The notes under the pieces: model-generated
What the model saw: the letters and a program-made list of their open reading frames with translations, nothing else
Database searches by the model: none
Told to the model about the DNA's origin: nothing
Position numbers and translations under genes: made by a program
DNA from: Imbricaverruca yamaguchii
Taxonomy: Eukaryota > Arthropoda > Thecostraca > Neoverrucidae
Length of the DNA: 64,000 nucleotides
Direction: 5' to 3'
Assembly: GCA_034440575.1 (NCBI GenBank)
Contig: JAOTOL010001236.1
Location: 1-64,000 of the forward strand
In this document: positions 23,632-35,090 of the stretch, piece by piece
Position numbering within the stretch: position 1 is the first letter of the stretch
Layout: each line of letters starts with the position of its first letter

Positions 23632-24796
23632 TTGACCAATGGTCACGTCAGCTTCCGCGTTTATCCCGTGGTAAGTTGGTGAAATCGATTTCGACTGTAA
23701 ATTGTCACGCCGGAAATGACGAAGAGGATGTAATGCATGTTTTATCTTAAACTATCTGTGAGAGATCATTGACATCAAGTTCGATCAAGTAATGACATAT
23801 TACGATAAATTACGCGAAAATTGGGCATAATGTAATCGTACAAAGAACGTTGCTGTTCTTGGTGAAATCGTACCACAATCCAGTTTCAGCGCCGCCTACA
23901 TCTTGCGAAATGGCATTGGATGGCCAGCCATTAACCGGAGCTTACCAGGCCTGGTATGACATGAACTGATTTGACCTGTTTTCACCTTTCCATTGAATTA
24001 CTTTCGACGCAGTATATATTCTTAGTTGAAGGCTAAGGTACCATTGTATCCATGCATACATTGTCCCAACGTGGACTATGGCAGGTCACGTCTTCCGACG
24101 ATGGATACCTAGCAAGATGTTTCACAACCAATATATCCTTCCTGGAACAAAATTGTCCGACTTCAAAAGTGACGTGCCCATGATATTCCAGCTTCAACTT
24201 GCTTGACCTAGGCATGCTGCGTGACATGACCTGACCTTAGTGATATCTGATATCAAGCAGATGCATGCATGTTGCTTTAATGGTTCTATTGAAATGAACC
24301 GAGTCGTATATATTTACATGTCTCCGGCCGTCCCCCAAGATAAAGATCATGTCACTGGGTTAGCCCATTATGACATGTTTCCTGTGTCTCCAGTGTGTAC
24401 CTAAATCATGTCCGGGTAGGTGCATCATGAGCTCATCTGCTTATCATGTGCATACCGGAAAAATTACTTGTTCGCCTATCCACACTTGCATGCAATATGG
24501 GTGGGCTTTGTTGCGCGTAATCGGTATCATTTGCGAATACGATTCAATAGATATATATATATATCTAGACATTTGTATCGATATAGAAATGTACACATCA
24601 TCTCCATATGTTACATTCCACTCCGAATTGAACATTTTTGCGATCATAAAGATTGCATCCTTCATCCATTTACACCGATTTTCCTTAAATCCCAAAGCCT
24701 CATGAATTTATCTGCAATCACATTTTGTTCAACGTATTACATAATCATCAAATGTGTACTCGCACCAGTGAGTGATAGTTTTCGTGTATTCCACAG
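23632..24796. other. No gene recognised
   Basis: Contains scattered TGACCT/AGGTCA words near 23,975 and 24,205-24,235, like those in the TTAA MITEs, but no terminal repeats were found. Short AT runs near 24,550. Confidence 0.4.
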
Positions 24797-24930
24797 ACGT
24801 GCCAACCTGCTGCGGTGATGGTCGCACTGAAACACTCTCAGGGCATGAAGTCCTACGGTTGCGCCCGCGTCCAAGGAAGCCTCACCCTGAGCACTAAGCA
24901 CTGCAAGACGGTGCCCAAGGTCAACAACCG
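24797..24930 (+). CDS. Candidate internal exon, Cys-containing
   Basis: A 134-bp block has an acceptor (gtgtattccacag) and a donor (CCG|GTAAGG). The frame from the first base is open throughout, with TCQPAAVMVALKHS, KSYGCARVQG and STKHCKTVPKVNNR. GC content rises relative to both flanks, as expected of an exon. Three cysteines suggest an extracellular protein. No family recognised and no neighbouring exon identified. Confidence 0.5.
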
Positions 24931-25362
24931 GTAAGGACGATGTGACTGACCCCAGATGAACAGAGGTCATGAGTAGTATCCACACATTTGTTGATTGCTT
25001 TGTGATCGGACCCGCTTAGACTTGCATCGTCATACAGAAATTAATGGCGTATATGCGTCCGTGATTTAAGTTGACTGTGTTTGTCAACGCTTCTAAACCA
25101 TGCGCGATGATACAAAGTTGACTTTAATCACAGAACAAAGAGAGTCATTGTTTTGTTGCGGGGGCGCGAGCGTAGCCAGGACTTCGTCCATGGGGTGAAC
25201 ATCTGAAACTGGGCCCCCTACCTACCCAGCCCTCCCCCTCCCCCACCCACAAACCGGGCCCCCTACCTACCCAGCCCTCCCCCTCCCCCCACCCACAAAC
25301 GACCTTTCAGATTTCGAATGAAGTTACCGAACTCCTCGGATTTCGGAAACTGGAGTCTCGAA
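24931..25362. other. No gene; 45-bp duplication
   Basis: A C-rich 45-bp segment (gggccccctacctacccagc...) occurs twice in tandem at about 25,210-25,300. Otherwise unremarkable. Confidence 0.6.
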
Positions 25363-25650
<288 letters not shown>

Positions 25651-26316
25651 TTGCGATGTTCTGCAGCGATGATTTACCTAAAAAGAGCAGGACCAAGAGT
25701 TCAAAGAAACAGAGAAGGTTTTCGACTCGCTACGCGCACGGAAAATTTACGGTTTTGTGTTGTGAATATCTCAAGATATCCCGCTTTATCTCGTGTATTT
25801 TGTTGTTGTTAAGGGGGTGTCTCCCCCCCCCCGTTGGCTGCGCCTCTGATAGCTGGCCAACCCTGACGAGTTCGTTGTGCTGTACCGCTGACTTATTACG
25901 GTGACTTTGCTGTTGATTCAGACAGCTGCTCCTCTGCGTCAGAGACGGAGACTATTTCGTCATTGGCTTTTCCATGGCAAGTGAGGATGTCTTCGGCTCA
26001 TACCCCATCTTGGACTTGAGCAAAATCAGCTGCGGTCCTACTTACAGTTAGAAAACAGGGTACACACGGAAACAATCTCGAGATGACATTTGGGACACGT
26101 CCAGGTGCGGTTTGGATTGCGGACCCCACTGGAAGCTAGTGGATTGTTCTGGGAACGCGACTTTCTCTGATGTCCAATGGCAGTTGCATGCCAAGTAACA
26201 AAATCGGTGGATCAATGCTCGCTTCAAGCACCTCAGACATTCCAAAACAGCAAACGGTAGGAGAAAGAAGCCTGGCAGCTCCGTGTGGACCGGCTTCGTA
26301 ATCTAAACTGCAATCT
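25651..26316. other. No gene recognised
   Basis: Some short open stretches but no recognised domain. The 26,060-26,300 part is cysteine-codon rich on the plus strand and could belong to the inhibitor-like exon that follows. Confidence 0.35.
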
Positions 26317-26448
26317 ATGGTAGCTTGCCCTGCCTGTCTCACCTCAGCCTATGGCCCTGTCTGCAACGGTAATATGTATGAAACACTAACCTGCCACCGC
26401 TCCCAAGCCTCACCGAAACCACCACCTATACATAGACGTGTACCCTGA
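26317..26448 (+). CDS. Kazal-like inhibitor fragment, tentative
   Basis: From ATG 26,317 the frame reads MVACPACLTSAYGPVCNGN and MYETLTCHRSQ, ending at TGA 26,446. The Y-G-P-V-C core, with cysteines before and a Tyr plus Cys after, is the hallmark of Kazal-type serine protease inhibitors. A complete Kazal domain needs six cysteines; only four are present in this frame, so it is a fragment, one exon, or chance. No signal peptide is seen. Confidence 0.33.
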   Translation: MVACPACLTSAYGPVCNGNMYETLTCHRSQASPKPPPIHRRVP

Positions 26449-27075
26449 ATGGCCTCACTCACTTATCCGGAGAAAAGGTACGCTTCTTCCATTTTACTTG
26501 TCCTGCACTCGATGAAGCAACGATGGCACCTCCGAGGTTCGACCACTCATGGAATTTTTAGGTGCGTCTCTTCCCATAGTTAGCGGTAGCTTTACAGGAA
26601 GGGAGGGAAGGGAAGGGAGGACAAATGTCCCCTGCACTACGTTCGATTGCATCGCCTCAGCCAGCTCAACGGATTTTCAGCGGGAGGCACCTCTCTCGAG
26701 ACTCTTTGCCCCCTATGGAATTTCCTGGATCCGCCGTTGAAAAGGGCTGTATTGAAAAGGTTGCATTGCAACATGACCGCACGGCGTCGCCCACCCCTAC
26801 AAATTCAGCAGGCGCGGGTGGTTGAGTTGACTGGACAGCGACTCGCAAAATCTGGCAGTGCAGGATACGCTTATCTCAAGCCGGAAGTGCCCCGCCAAGA
26901 CAAACTCACGCGCCTGGTCGTCGCCGTACAGCCCTCTCAGCCGCTGAGTCCAACAGTGGACTGCATGATGACACGACTTTGTGGATCTTGCGATTGAGAT
27001 CCACAAAAATGACGGCGAGGAACAAAAAAAATCGTTCTGAGAACTCCATAACTCGTGTCGCTGCCCTTGGAAATC
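26449..27075. other. No gene recognised
   Basis: Unique-looking sequence between the inhibitor-like fragment and the 12-bp satellite. No family match. Confidence 0.4.
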
Positions 27076-28060
27076 ACAATAGGGCCACAATAGGGCCACA
27101 ATAGGGCCACAATAGGGCCACAATAGGGCCACAATAGGGCCACAATAGGGCCACAATAGGGCCACAATAGGGCCACGATAGGGCCACAATAGGGCCACAA
27201 TAGGGCCACAATAGGGCCACAACAGGGCCACAATAGGGCCACAACAGGGCCACAATAGGGCCACAATAGGGCCACAATAGGGCCACAATAGGGCCACAAT
27301 AGGGCCACAATAGGGCCACAATAGGGCCACAATAGGGCCACAATAGGGCCACAATAGGGCCACAATAGGGCCACAATAGGGCCACAATAGGGCCACAATA
27401 GGGCCACAATAGGGCCACAATAGGGCCACAATAGGGCCACAATAGGGCCACAATAGGGCCACAATAGGGCCACAATAGGGCCACAACAGGGCCACAATAG
27501 GGCCACAATAGGGCCACAATAGGGCCACAACAGGGCCACAATAGGGCCACAATAGGGCCACAATAGGGCCACAATAGGGCCACAATAGGGCCACAATAGG
27601 GCCACAATAGGGCCACAATAGGGCCACAATAGGGCCACAATAGGGCCACAATAGGGCCACAATAGGGCCACAATAGGGCCACAATAGGGCCACAATAGGG
27701 CCACAATAGGGCCACAATAGGGCCACAATAGGGCCACAATAGGGCCACAATAGGGCCACAATAGGGCCACAATAGGGCCACAATAGGGCCACAATAGGGC
27801 CACAATAGGGCCACAATAGGGCCACAATAGGGCCACAATAGGGCCACAATAGGGCCACAATAGGGCCACAATAGGGCCACAATAGGGCCACAATAGGGCC
27901 ACAATAGGGCCACAATAGGGCCACAATAGGGCCACAATAGGGCCACAATAGGGCCACAATAGGGCCACAATAGGGCCACAATAGGGCCACAATAGGGCCA
28001 CAATAGGGCCACAATAGGGCCACAATAGGGCCACAATAGGGCCACAACAGGGCCACAATC
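27076..28060. repeat. 12-bp satellite aatagggccaca
   Basis: About 82 near-perfect copies; the few variants are aacagggccaca and one acgataggg. With a 12-bp unit all frames stay open, and the minus strand shows a four-residue LWPYCGPIVA-type cycle in three frames at once, which argues against coding. Confidence 0.98.
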
Positions 28061-29821
28061 ACACTGGGGCCATAATAGGTCACGCCGGAACCCCACAAAT
28101 CGCAGCTGGCTTCCTAGGAATAAATTTATGCCCGTAATGTCACTCTATCGCCGCAGAAATTGCACCACAGACGAAAAAAAATGTGTCGGGTCCCGGAAAA
28201 CAAAGGACATGGAGAACGAAAGAAACTACATTGGACGTCCAGAGTGTTGTCCCTGGGCCAATAAAATCGTGCAAGGGGCTTATGAAAAGTGGAACCCCTG
28301 ACCCTCCCCGTCTCTCCCCCTTCACCAGCTGAAGTGGATTGCCAAAGGGGGACATGCCCGCACCATGAATAGGTGGACACCCAAGAATCGTGTTGTGGTC
28401 CCAAAAATCGCGCCCAGGCCCATCAACTCGCGTCGGGACGCCAGAATTCCCGTTAGGGTTCCAAATAAACCAAGCGGGCACCAAAAAAATCACGGTGGAC
28501 CCGAAAACTTGCGCCAGGCAGTTTAAATCACGTTGGGGCCCAGCTAGGTATAATGTGCGGTCTCGTCAAGCTACGAAATATCGCGCTCAGAGCGCAAAAT
28601 TGCCATCCGTAGTAAACAAAAATTAGAGTCAGAGCATCAAAAACGTCTTTTAAAAAATACCGTAGCGTGGCACCAGAAAATAATACCACTACGTGACAAA
28701 ATCAAACCGGCGCCCTGCAAAATATTGAGAGATTCCAAAGAATAGTTGTCGGAGGCAGGAAAATCGCCCAAGGACTCCAAACAACCTACCAGATGACTTC
28801 AAAAAATTTAATGCGTGCCTGAAGAGGCGCGCCGGAGCTCGAAGCATTGTGGCGGGACATAAGCATGTTGTCCTAAAGCCTGAACATTTAAAAATTATGA
28901 CGTTTGGAGCACACTTCCAGACGTTCCCAAACTGAATTCAATAATTTGGCCTCAGCTGACCGTTAACCTCGCGATGGGAGCAAATTGTGCCTAATTTGTA
29001 CCTATGTTTGGCACATCCCCAGAGCACGGTGGCTACCGTCGTGTCCGCCGAAATAAGTTAAATAAACAGAAATGGGGATGTGCTGGGCGATATTGATGTG
29101 GGAAGGGTAGAGGGTCAGGTGTTGAGACTGAGTGGCCTCAGGATGGTGCAGTTTGAGGCGAGTCGGCCAGCATCGCCGCTTCGCCCGACAAACAGCAGAC
29201 AGAGATGTAGTGATAGGGAACAATCAGTCAAACGCCGTGGAGAAAGGTGATTTTGTGAGCTCCAAATTGGTTTCGTGATAAGACGTTCATAGAATGCATG
29301 TGATTGAAGCGGAGTTGATTCTGCAGAGATGCGTATTTTGCATGCACTACACCGCACAGTCGCTGGTTCGCTGCTTCTCTAAATATTATGCAGGTCAGCA
29401 ACCCGGTATTTTGAGAAGTACACTGTGCCTGTCAAGCACATATGTGATTTTTACGCAATCAACGATCAAATATGAAAGCTATCGACATGTTGTGAAGCAT
29501 TGACTATAGAACTGGCTGGAGAAAGATAACTATAATACAGAAGTGAGTGCCATGTTTGTGCATAATATGGCACCATGCACTCTAAGCGTGCACCAGTCGC
29601 GACACCTGGCCACGTGGTCGATGTCTTTTGCTTCATACCGTCTGCACTCGTTTGAAGACCCTGGCGATGGAGGGTGGGGGGGGGGTGGCGACCTCTCCAC
29701 CTGCACCGGGTCAGGCGACCTCTCCATCTGCACCGGGTCAGGCGACACAATGGCGTGCACAGGCGAGAGTAGCATCACCTGATGCAGTTGAAAACTGTGC
29801 ACGTATGCCGGGACCGGTTTG
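28061..29821. other. Diverged repeats, no gene
   Basis: From about 28,130 to 28,900 phrases such as ccaaaaatcgcg recur at roughly 20-28 bp, suggesting a strongly decayed tandem array. A 27-bp unit is repeated twice at about 29,687-29,741. No gene recognised. Confidence 0.5.
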
Positions 29822-29881
29822 TGACGTCACAGCGTGTGTGACGTCACTGAATATGACGTCACACGCTGTGACGTCACACAC
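29822..29881. promoter_or_regulatory. Palindromic cluster of four TGACGTCA sites
   Basis: Four consensus CRE words, TGACGTCA, lie within 60 bp and are arranged as an inverted repeat (arms about 24 bp, separated by tgaata; the left arm has two extra bases). CRE sites bind CREB/ATF bZIP proteins. The cluster sits about 45 bp before the block conserved with the minus paralogue, so it may belong to the promoter of the plus-strand gene. Binding is inferred only from the motif. Confidence 0.6.
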
Positions 29882-30029
29882 GCCGGTCCGCTGTAGAGGG
29901 CGTGTTAACTCCTGAGAAGTGGAGGCGGGGTGTTGTCTGCACGGAGCCAGGTCAACTGACCCGGCCCACGGCGGTTGGGTAGGTCGCGCCCGTGAACACA
30001 CGGCGTCAGTCTGGCTGTCGGTGTCGACC

Positions 30030-31148
30030 TGGCTACAGTGGTACACCGCCTGGCTGCAGGGGTACACCGCCTGGCTGCAGGGGTACACAGGCTGGCTGCA
30101 GTGGTACACAGCCTGGCTGCAGGGGTACACAGCCTGGCTGCAGGGGTACACAGGCTGGCTGCAGGGGTACACCGCCTGGCTGCAGGGGTACACAGCCTGG
30201 CTGCAGGTGTACACAGCCTAGCTGCAGGGGTACACCGCCTGGCTGCAGGGGTACACCGCCTGGCTGCAGGGGTACACCGCCTGGCTGCAGGGGTACACAG
30301 CCTAGCTGCAGGGGTACACCGCCTGGCTGCAGGGGTACACCGCCTGGCTGCAGGGGTACACAGCCTGGCTGCAGGGGTACACAGGCTGGCTGCAGGGGTA
30401 CACAGCCTGGCTGCAGGGGTACACAGCCTGGCTGCAGGGGTACACAGGCTGGCTGCAGTGGTACACAGCCTGGCTGCAGTGGTGCACAGCCTAGCTGCAG
30501 GGGTACACCGCCTAGCTGCAGGGGTACACCGCCTGGCTGCAGGGGTATACAGGCTGGCTGCAGGAGTACACAGGCTGGCTGCAGGGGTACACCGCCTGGC
30601 TGCAGGGGTATACAGGCTGGCTGCAGGGGTACACCGCCTGTCTGCAGGGGTACACAGCCTAGCTGCAGTGGTACACAGGCTGGCTGCAGGGGTACACAGC
30701 CTGGCTGCAGGGGTACACCGCCTGGCTGCAGGGGTACACAGCCTAGCTGCAGGGGTACACAGCCTGGCTGCAGGGGTACACAGGCTGGCTGCAGGGGTAC
30801 ACAGGCTGGCTGCAGGGGTACACCGCCTGTATGTAGGGGTACACAGGCTGACTGCAGGGGTACACAGGCTGGCTACAGTGGTACACAGGCTGGGTGCAGG
30901 GGTACACAGCCTAGCTGCAGGGGTACACAGGCTGGCTGCAGTGGTACACAGCCTGGATGCAGGTGTACACCGCCTGGCTGCAGGGGTACACAGGCTGGCT
31001 GCAGGGGTACACATCCTGGCTGCAGGGGTTCACAGCCTAGCTGCAGGGGTACACAGCCTAGCTGCAGGGGTACACAGCCTGGCTGCAGGGGTACACAGGC
31101 TGGCTGCAGGGGTACACAGCCTGGCTGCAGGGGTACACAGCCTGGCTG
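30030..31148. repeat. 21-bp minisatellite, ~53 copies
   Basis: The unit resembles ctggctgcaggggtacacag plus c, with common variants (ggc/gcc, acag/accg). It corresponds to the single ctggctgcaggggtgcac at about 55,095-55,115 on the other paralogue's strand. Seven-codon periodicity leaves several frames open; these are not credited as protein. Confidence 0.96.
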
Positions 31149-31465
31149 TGTGACAGATGTGGACGTGACAGGTGTGGTCGTGACAGGTGTGACCGTGACA
31201 GGTGTGGTCGTGACAGGTGTGGTCGTGACAGGTGTGACCGTGACAGGTGTGACCGTGACAGGTGTGGTCGTGACAGATGTGGCCGTGACAGGTGTGACCG
31301 TGACAGGTGTGGCCGTGACAGGTGTGGCCGCGACAGGTGTGGTCGTGACAGGTTGGGCCGTGACAGGTGCGGCCGGGGACAGGTGTGGCCGTGACAGGTG
31401 TGGCCGTGACAGGTGTGGCCATGACAGATGTGGCCGTGACAGGGGTGACCGTGACAGGTGTGACC
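31149..31465. repeat. 15-bp minisatellite, ~21 copies
   Basis: The unit gtgacaggtgtggtc alternates with gtgacaggtgtgacc and similar variants. It corresponds to the single ctcaggtgtggctggaccgg near 55,015-55,035 (reverse strand) in the minus paralogue. Confidence 0.95.
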
Positions 31466-31925
31466 CGGCACCCGGCCATCCTCGCAGTGCTCGCTCATTG
31501 GCGGATAATCGGGTGCATTTTCAGACGTGCGTTTCCAGTGCTTGCAGCAGGTGCTGAAACCTGTCCGGGCTGCTTTCCCATAGGGCTCATGCTAAGGTTC
31601 AGAGGTGCTCAGTAGGCAACAGGGATGCACAGGGAACCCATGCAAGGTACACTTATCCAGCCATGGTAGTGTTGTGTTATTTCAGCCGTGACGACCATGC
31701 TCCGTCCAGCTACCGTTTCGACCCGCGCTCCAACGCCTGCGGAGTTCGGCCTCTGGCTCCGTACTCTACCAACACCTCGGCACTAGACACCGCTGGCTCT
31801 TTAGGCCCCTCGGTTAATTTCCTAGGACCCCACGGGTGATTCCATTGTTTTTCAAAAGTGCCCAATGTGTGTCTGGTACGAGTGTTAGTACACTGACCTA
31901 ATGTTGCCACAGTTCAAGGTCCACC

Positions 31926-32145
31926 ATGCCTCCTGGCTCCAGCGCCCGGAGGTGCCGGCCAGGGTTATCACTGCCGGTGACCTTTGTCTCGATTGCTGCG
32001 ACCCTGCTACTGACCTTTGACCCGTCATCGGCGGTGTTCCCCCGCTCAACGTTCGTGGTGGTTCCGGCGTCATTTCTGCACAAGAGTCAGGGGGTGATGC
32101 GAGAGCCGGCAAAGGTGTTCGACACTGCCCTTGGCCTCAGCTCTT
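31926..32145 (+). CDS. Secreted PAN/apple-like gene, exon 1 (plus copy)
   Basis: ATG in a strong context (ccaccATGcc) starts MPPGSSARRCRPG, followed by the hydrophobic LSLPVTFVSIAATLLLTFD, a signal peptide or signal anchor. The exon goes on with VFPRSTFVVVPASFLHKSQG and ends at a consensus donor TCTT|GTAAGT in phase 1. The minus-strand paralogue (54,519-54,300) has the same 220-bp length, start and donor, which supports a real exon. A 31-bp segment just inside the intron (32,181-32,242) is duplicated here but single in the paralogue. Confidence 0.68.
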
Positions 32146-33076
32146 GTAAGTATTTTGCTGAACATCGAACCATGTGCTGCAGCTGTGTGAGGTGTGCTGC
32201 CAAATGTCACCAGCTGTGTGAGGTGTGCTGCCAAATGTCACCAGCTGTGATTGTGCTCCTCCTTATGTGTGTTTTATCTGCTGAACAGTGTCAAAAACTT
32301 GTAAGATAAAGTAAACAGTGGAGCCATTAATGAAAATGGTTGCAGGAAGACAGCGTCAATGCAGATAGTTGAGAACCATTATTTCTGGCACAAAATGACC
32401 CCTCGTTACTCGAAACATTTTGGGGGCATGATATCACCTAAAATGCATGACGTACTCCGTGACAATTCTGAAATGATTCTTTATTGTCGACGCCTTCAGG
32501 AAATTTTGAAGGTCAATCTTGGACTGGAAAAAAAAGATTGACCTGACAGGCAGCGTGACTCGCGATTAATCGTGAGTTTTTTTTTCAGGGGTTCAGACTG
32601 GATGGCCATACCTGTGCATAGTATTACAGATCTGTCACTGGTCGTCTTCTGCCAAGTTGGAAAATTCAGCCAGCGGAGAATTCCCTCGTTTACTGATGTG
32701 ATTTGGCATGCATTGATCGAACTGGCTGGGTTTTGACTTCTCACTTCAGTTTTGGTGGCACTCGGTCCTGCGCGACAATACGGCTCGTGTGAATCGGTGG
32801 AAGTCCTGTGATGCCTGTCGACTATTTTTTTCCAGGTACGTTTCGCGAGGCATGGATATCTTGATACAGAAATACAACGTATCCCTCCACGTTACGTTCC
32901 AGCATGCAGGTGGTGGTAATGAGATCGGTCGTGTGCCCGACTTGCTCGGTAGAAACTTTCGACTTATGAGTTCCTAATTAGACATCCTTCCTGAGTTGCA
33001 GGAGAACGCTCGACACTACTTCGGTTGGTCAGCATCAGAACATGAGTGTCCGCTTCAAGTGAGTGCCCCGTTTCAG

Positions 33077-33229
33077 GCGCGTGTCTCACCCGCTGCTTTA
33101 TGTCTGACGAGTGCCTTGGATGGAGCCACGACCCGACCTCCGACAACTGTACACTGCACAGAGTCCGCGGTCATCGAGACACCGTACAACACCATCCCGG
33201 CACCGAATTCCGACTGCGCCGACATCTCG
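33077..33229 (+). CDS. PAN/apple-like exon (plus copy)
   Basis: The acceptor ccccgtttcag is followed by 153 bp ending at donor CTCG|GTGAGA. Joined to exon 1 in phase 1, the frame gives CACLTRCFMSDECLGWSHDP and then TSDNCTLH, the cysteine pattern of PAN/apple domains, which mediate protein or carbohydrate binding in secreted proteins. A second frame is also open (TVHCTESAVIETPYNT and PNSDCADIS), and the paralogue keeps both open, so the translated frame is not fully settled. Further exons must lie elsewhere. A pyrimidine-rich acceptor near 32,836, also present in the paralogue, could define another exon between these two. Confidence 0.5.
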
Positions 33230-33244
33230 GTGAGACTGCTCTTG

Positions 33245-33854
33245 CCGAATATTTTAAAATAATTACATGCATCTTGATGATAATAATTTTGAACGAAACT
33301 ATTTCATGGGGTCAAAGACGGAGGAACTGCAGAACCTAAAAGATCTTAATTTTGAGGCGAACCTAGGAGCATGTAGTACAGATAGAAACATTGTTCGGAG
33401 GTGTGTAAGGGCATCTCAAAGACCTGCTGACATTACATCAGCTTGACATGGCAGGCGATGTACTATGGCAGGCGATAAGTTGGAAAATCGTGAATGAATA
33501 AAAAAGAATAAATGAAAAAGCCCCAAAACCCGCTTGCAGAAAATGAATCGAACTAAAGTTAAAGGACCTGAGACCTCGGTGCCCGAGTTTCAGTTGAGTG
33601 TGCTCAAGTTTTCGCAGTTGCCCTGGGTATCATGTTCATGCGGAGCTTTGGGTATTCTGAAGTGCCTGAAGATTGGGGTGGTGCATTGATACCAATTTTC
33701 AAAAAGGAAATCAAAAGTATGTGGAAATTACGGACCATTCAGCGTGACCTTATCAGTTTGTTAGATCGAATGGAAACCCGTAACAGAGAATGTTCAGCCA
33801 TATATAAATAGGCATAGCAGTTCATTAAGTATGGCACAGTGGCACTTGCATGAC
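33245..33854. other. No gene recognised
   Basis: Homology to the minus paralogue stops just after the PAN-like exon. The remainder is AT-rich with no recognised features. Confidence 0.4.
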
Positions 33855-35090
33855 TTAAGTAAAAGACTTCTTGCTGATAACAGCTGGCAGCTGCTGTCGG
33901 TGCCTGAGGCGGTTGCAGATGTAGCCGTGCCGCTGCGTCTCTCCAACCACCGCGCTGGCCGCCTCCGTTGCCACCTCCACCGCCCGCTCCGCCGCCACCG
34001 TGAGTACCGGATAGGCGGCCACGTCATCCCGACATCCCGGATCCGGGGACATCCCGGATGCCCTCAATATCTGCGTGACTCAGGCTTGTGTAGAGAGGCG
34101 GCTCCGTGATAAGCGCAGTGCTCCAGTCGAAGAGCTGCGTGAAGTCGGAGGCAGCGAAGTTTACTGTCGGAAGGGCAAACGGACGGAGCACCTCCCTTGG
34201 CTGCTGCCGGCACCGCTGGATGGCCAGCACGGCCCGGACGCGCACCTGCAGGTCCTCGTCCGCCGCCATCCCCAGCAGTACCGACTCCGGGTGGCACCAG
34301 TAGCTGTTTCGCTGCATCACTGGTCGTATGAAGTCCTGGAGTTGGCTCGGTAGCGTCCGCAGCAGTTTCACGCTTTGCATCATGTTCTTGGCGCCGTTGC
34401 TGCAGTCGCTGTGGCTTCGGATGAAATACCACATCAGCACGTAGTGGCCCTCCAGGTACTTGACGATCTCGGAGATCTCGGCCGATGGTGATGTCTGGGC
34501 GATGTAGAGGCGAAGGAGCCTCGCAGCCAGAGTGAGCCACCTGCGGATCATGACCATGTATCTGGCTTATATCCAATTGTTATGAGTTATGACACACAGC
34601 TGGTACATGACAATGCAACATTTCAATGTATAATCGTAATGTCATTCGAGCTTCATATTTTATCTATATATCCTTGTTTACATATTTCAATAAAATAAAG
34701 CATTCGATAGAAATATAACAAAACATATCATCACGATTGTTCTTATGTGGCACTGCTATGTCGGGAGAGCATGTACTCGTGCCTGGCGTGGTTGACGGGT
34801 CCGATCCGTCGTCTGGCGTCCTCCTCTGCGATGTGGCCGGTCTGGACGGCCACTGTGAGCCGGTGTAGCAGCCGCTGGTCCGTGCTAAGCTCGTCAGCCA
34901 CTGCCTCCGACATCTCCGGCACGTGGCCGGCGACCGGGCTGAACTTGGCGACCGGCAGGTGGTGCATCTCGCCGACCACGGCCTTGCCCAGCGGTCCGGT
35001 GAACGACTTGGGCCCTGTGGTCTTCCCGGCGAGCTGCTTGAACACTTCACGTAGATTCAGTTCGTTTAATGTGCCTAAGATAATGGGACC
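33855..35090 (-). pseudogene. Conserved unknown protein family, block B
   Basis: Reading 35,090 to 33,855: GTLNELNLREVFKQLAG, TTGPKSFTGPLGKAVVG, ELSTDQRLLHRLTVAV and RRRIGPVNHA. Then, past a 242-bp gap, RWLTLAARLLRLYIAQ, RPVMQRNSYWCHPESVLLGM, VNFAASDFTQLFDWSTALIT, and in another frame ERAVEVATEAASAVVGETQR. From memory this succession (SRWLTxANRxLRLY, VIQRNxYFAHPENxLLAM, TEPPL, VTEASAAVCG) is common in predicted proteins of aquatic invertebrates with no known function. The gap at 34,541-34,782 fits an intron with a GC donor (CCAG|GCACG) and acceptor CCGCAG|GTGG, which restores the conserved ARWLT. Near 34,031-34,064 a 17-bp partial duplication (gacatcccggat twice) coincides with a frame change, so the copy looks damaged. 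Upstream block A is on the same strand. Confidence 0.6.

Larger units (their letters stand above)
29925..31500 (+). promoter_or_regulatory. Upstream region shared with minus paralogue
   Basis: Homologous to the reverse complement of 54,980-57,410. Matching anchors are ggtgttgtct and gccaggtcaactg (single here, array there), gtcagtctggctgtcggtgt, and ccatcctcgcagtgctcgct through the cattggcggataatcg block. Two arrays have grown between these anchors in this copy. Confidence 0.8.

Noticed and set aside
27076..28060. Regular array considered as a CRISPR
   Set aside because: No spacers: units are contiguous and identical, and the genome is animal.
26797..28098. 433-codon minus-strand open frame of WPYCGPIVALL repeats
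   Set aside because: It is the translation of a 12-bp satellite that is open in three frames at once; no unique coding portion and no splice support.
29992..31557. 521-codon cysteine/glycine-rich frame that could resemble an adhesive protein
   Set aside because: The 21-bp and 15-bp units open several frames on both strands, and the region aligns with a non-coding upstream segment of the paralogue.
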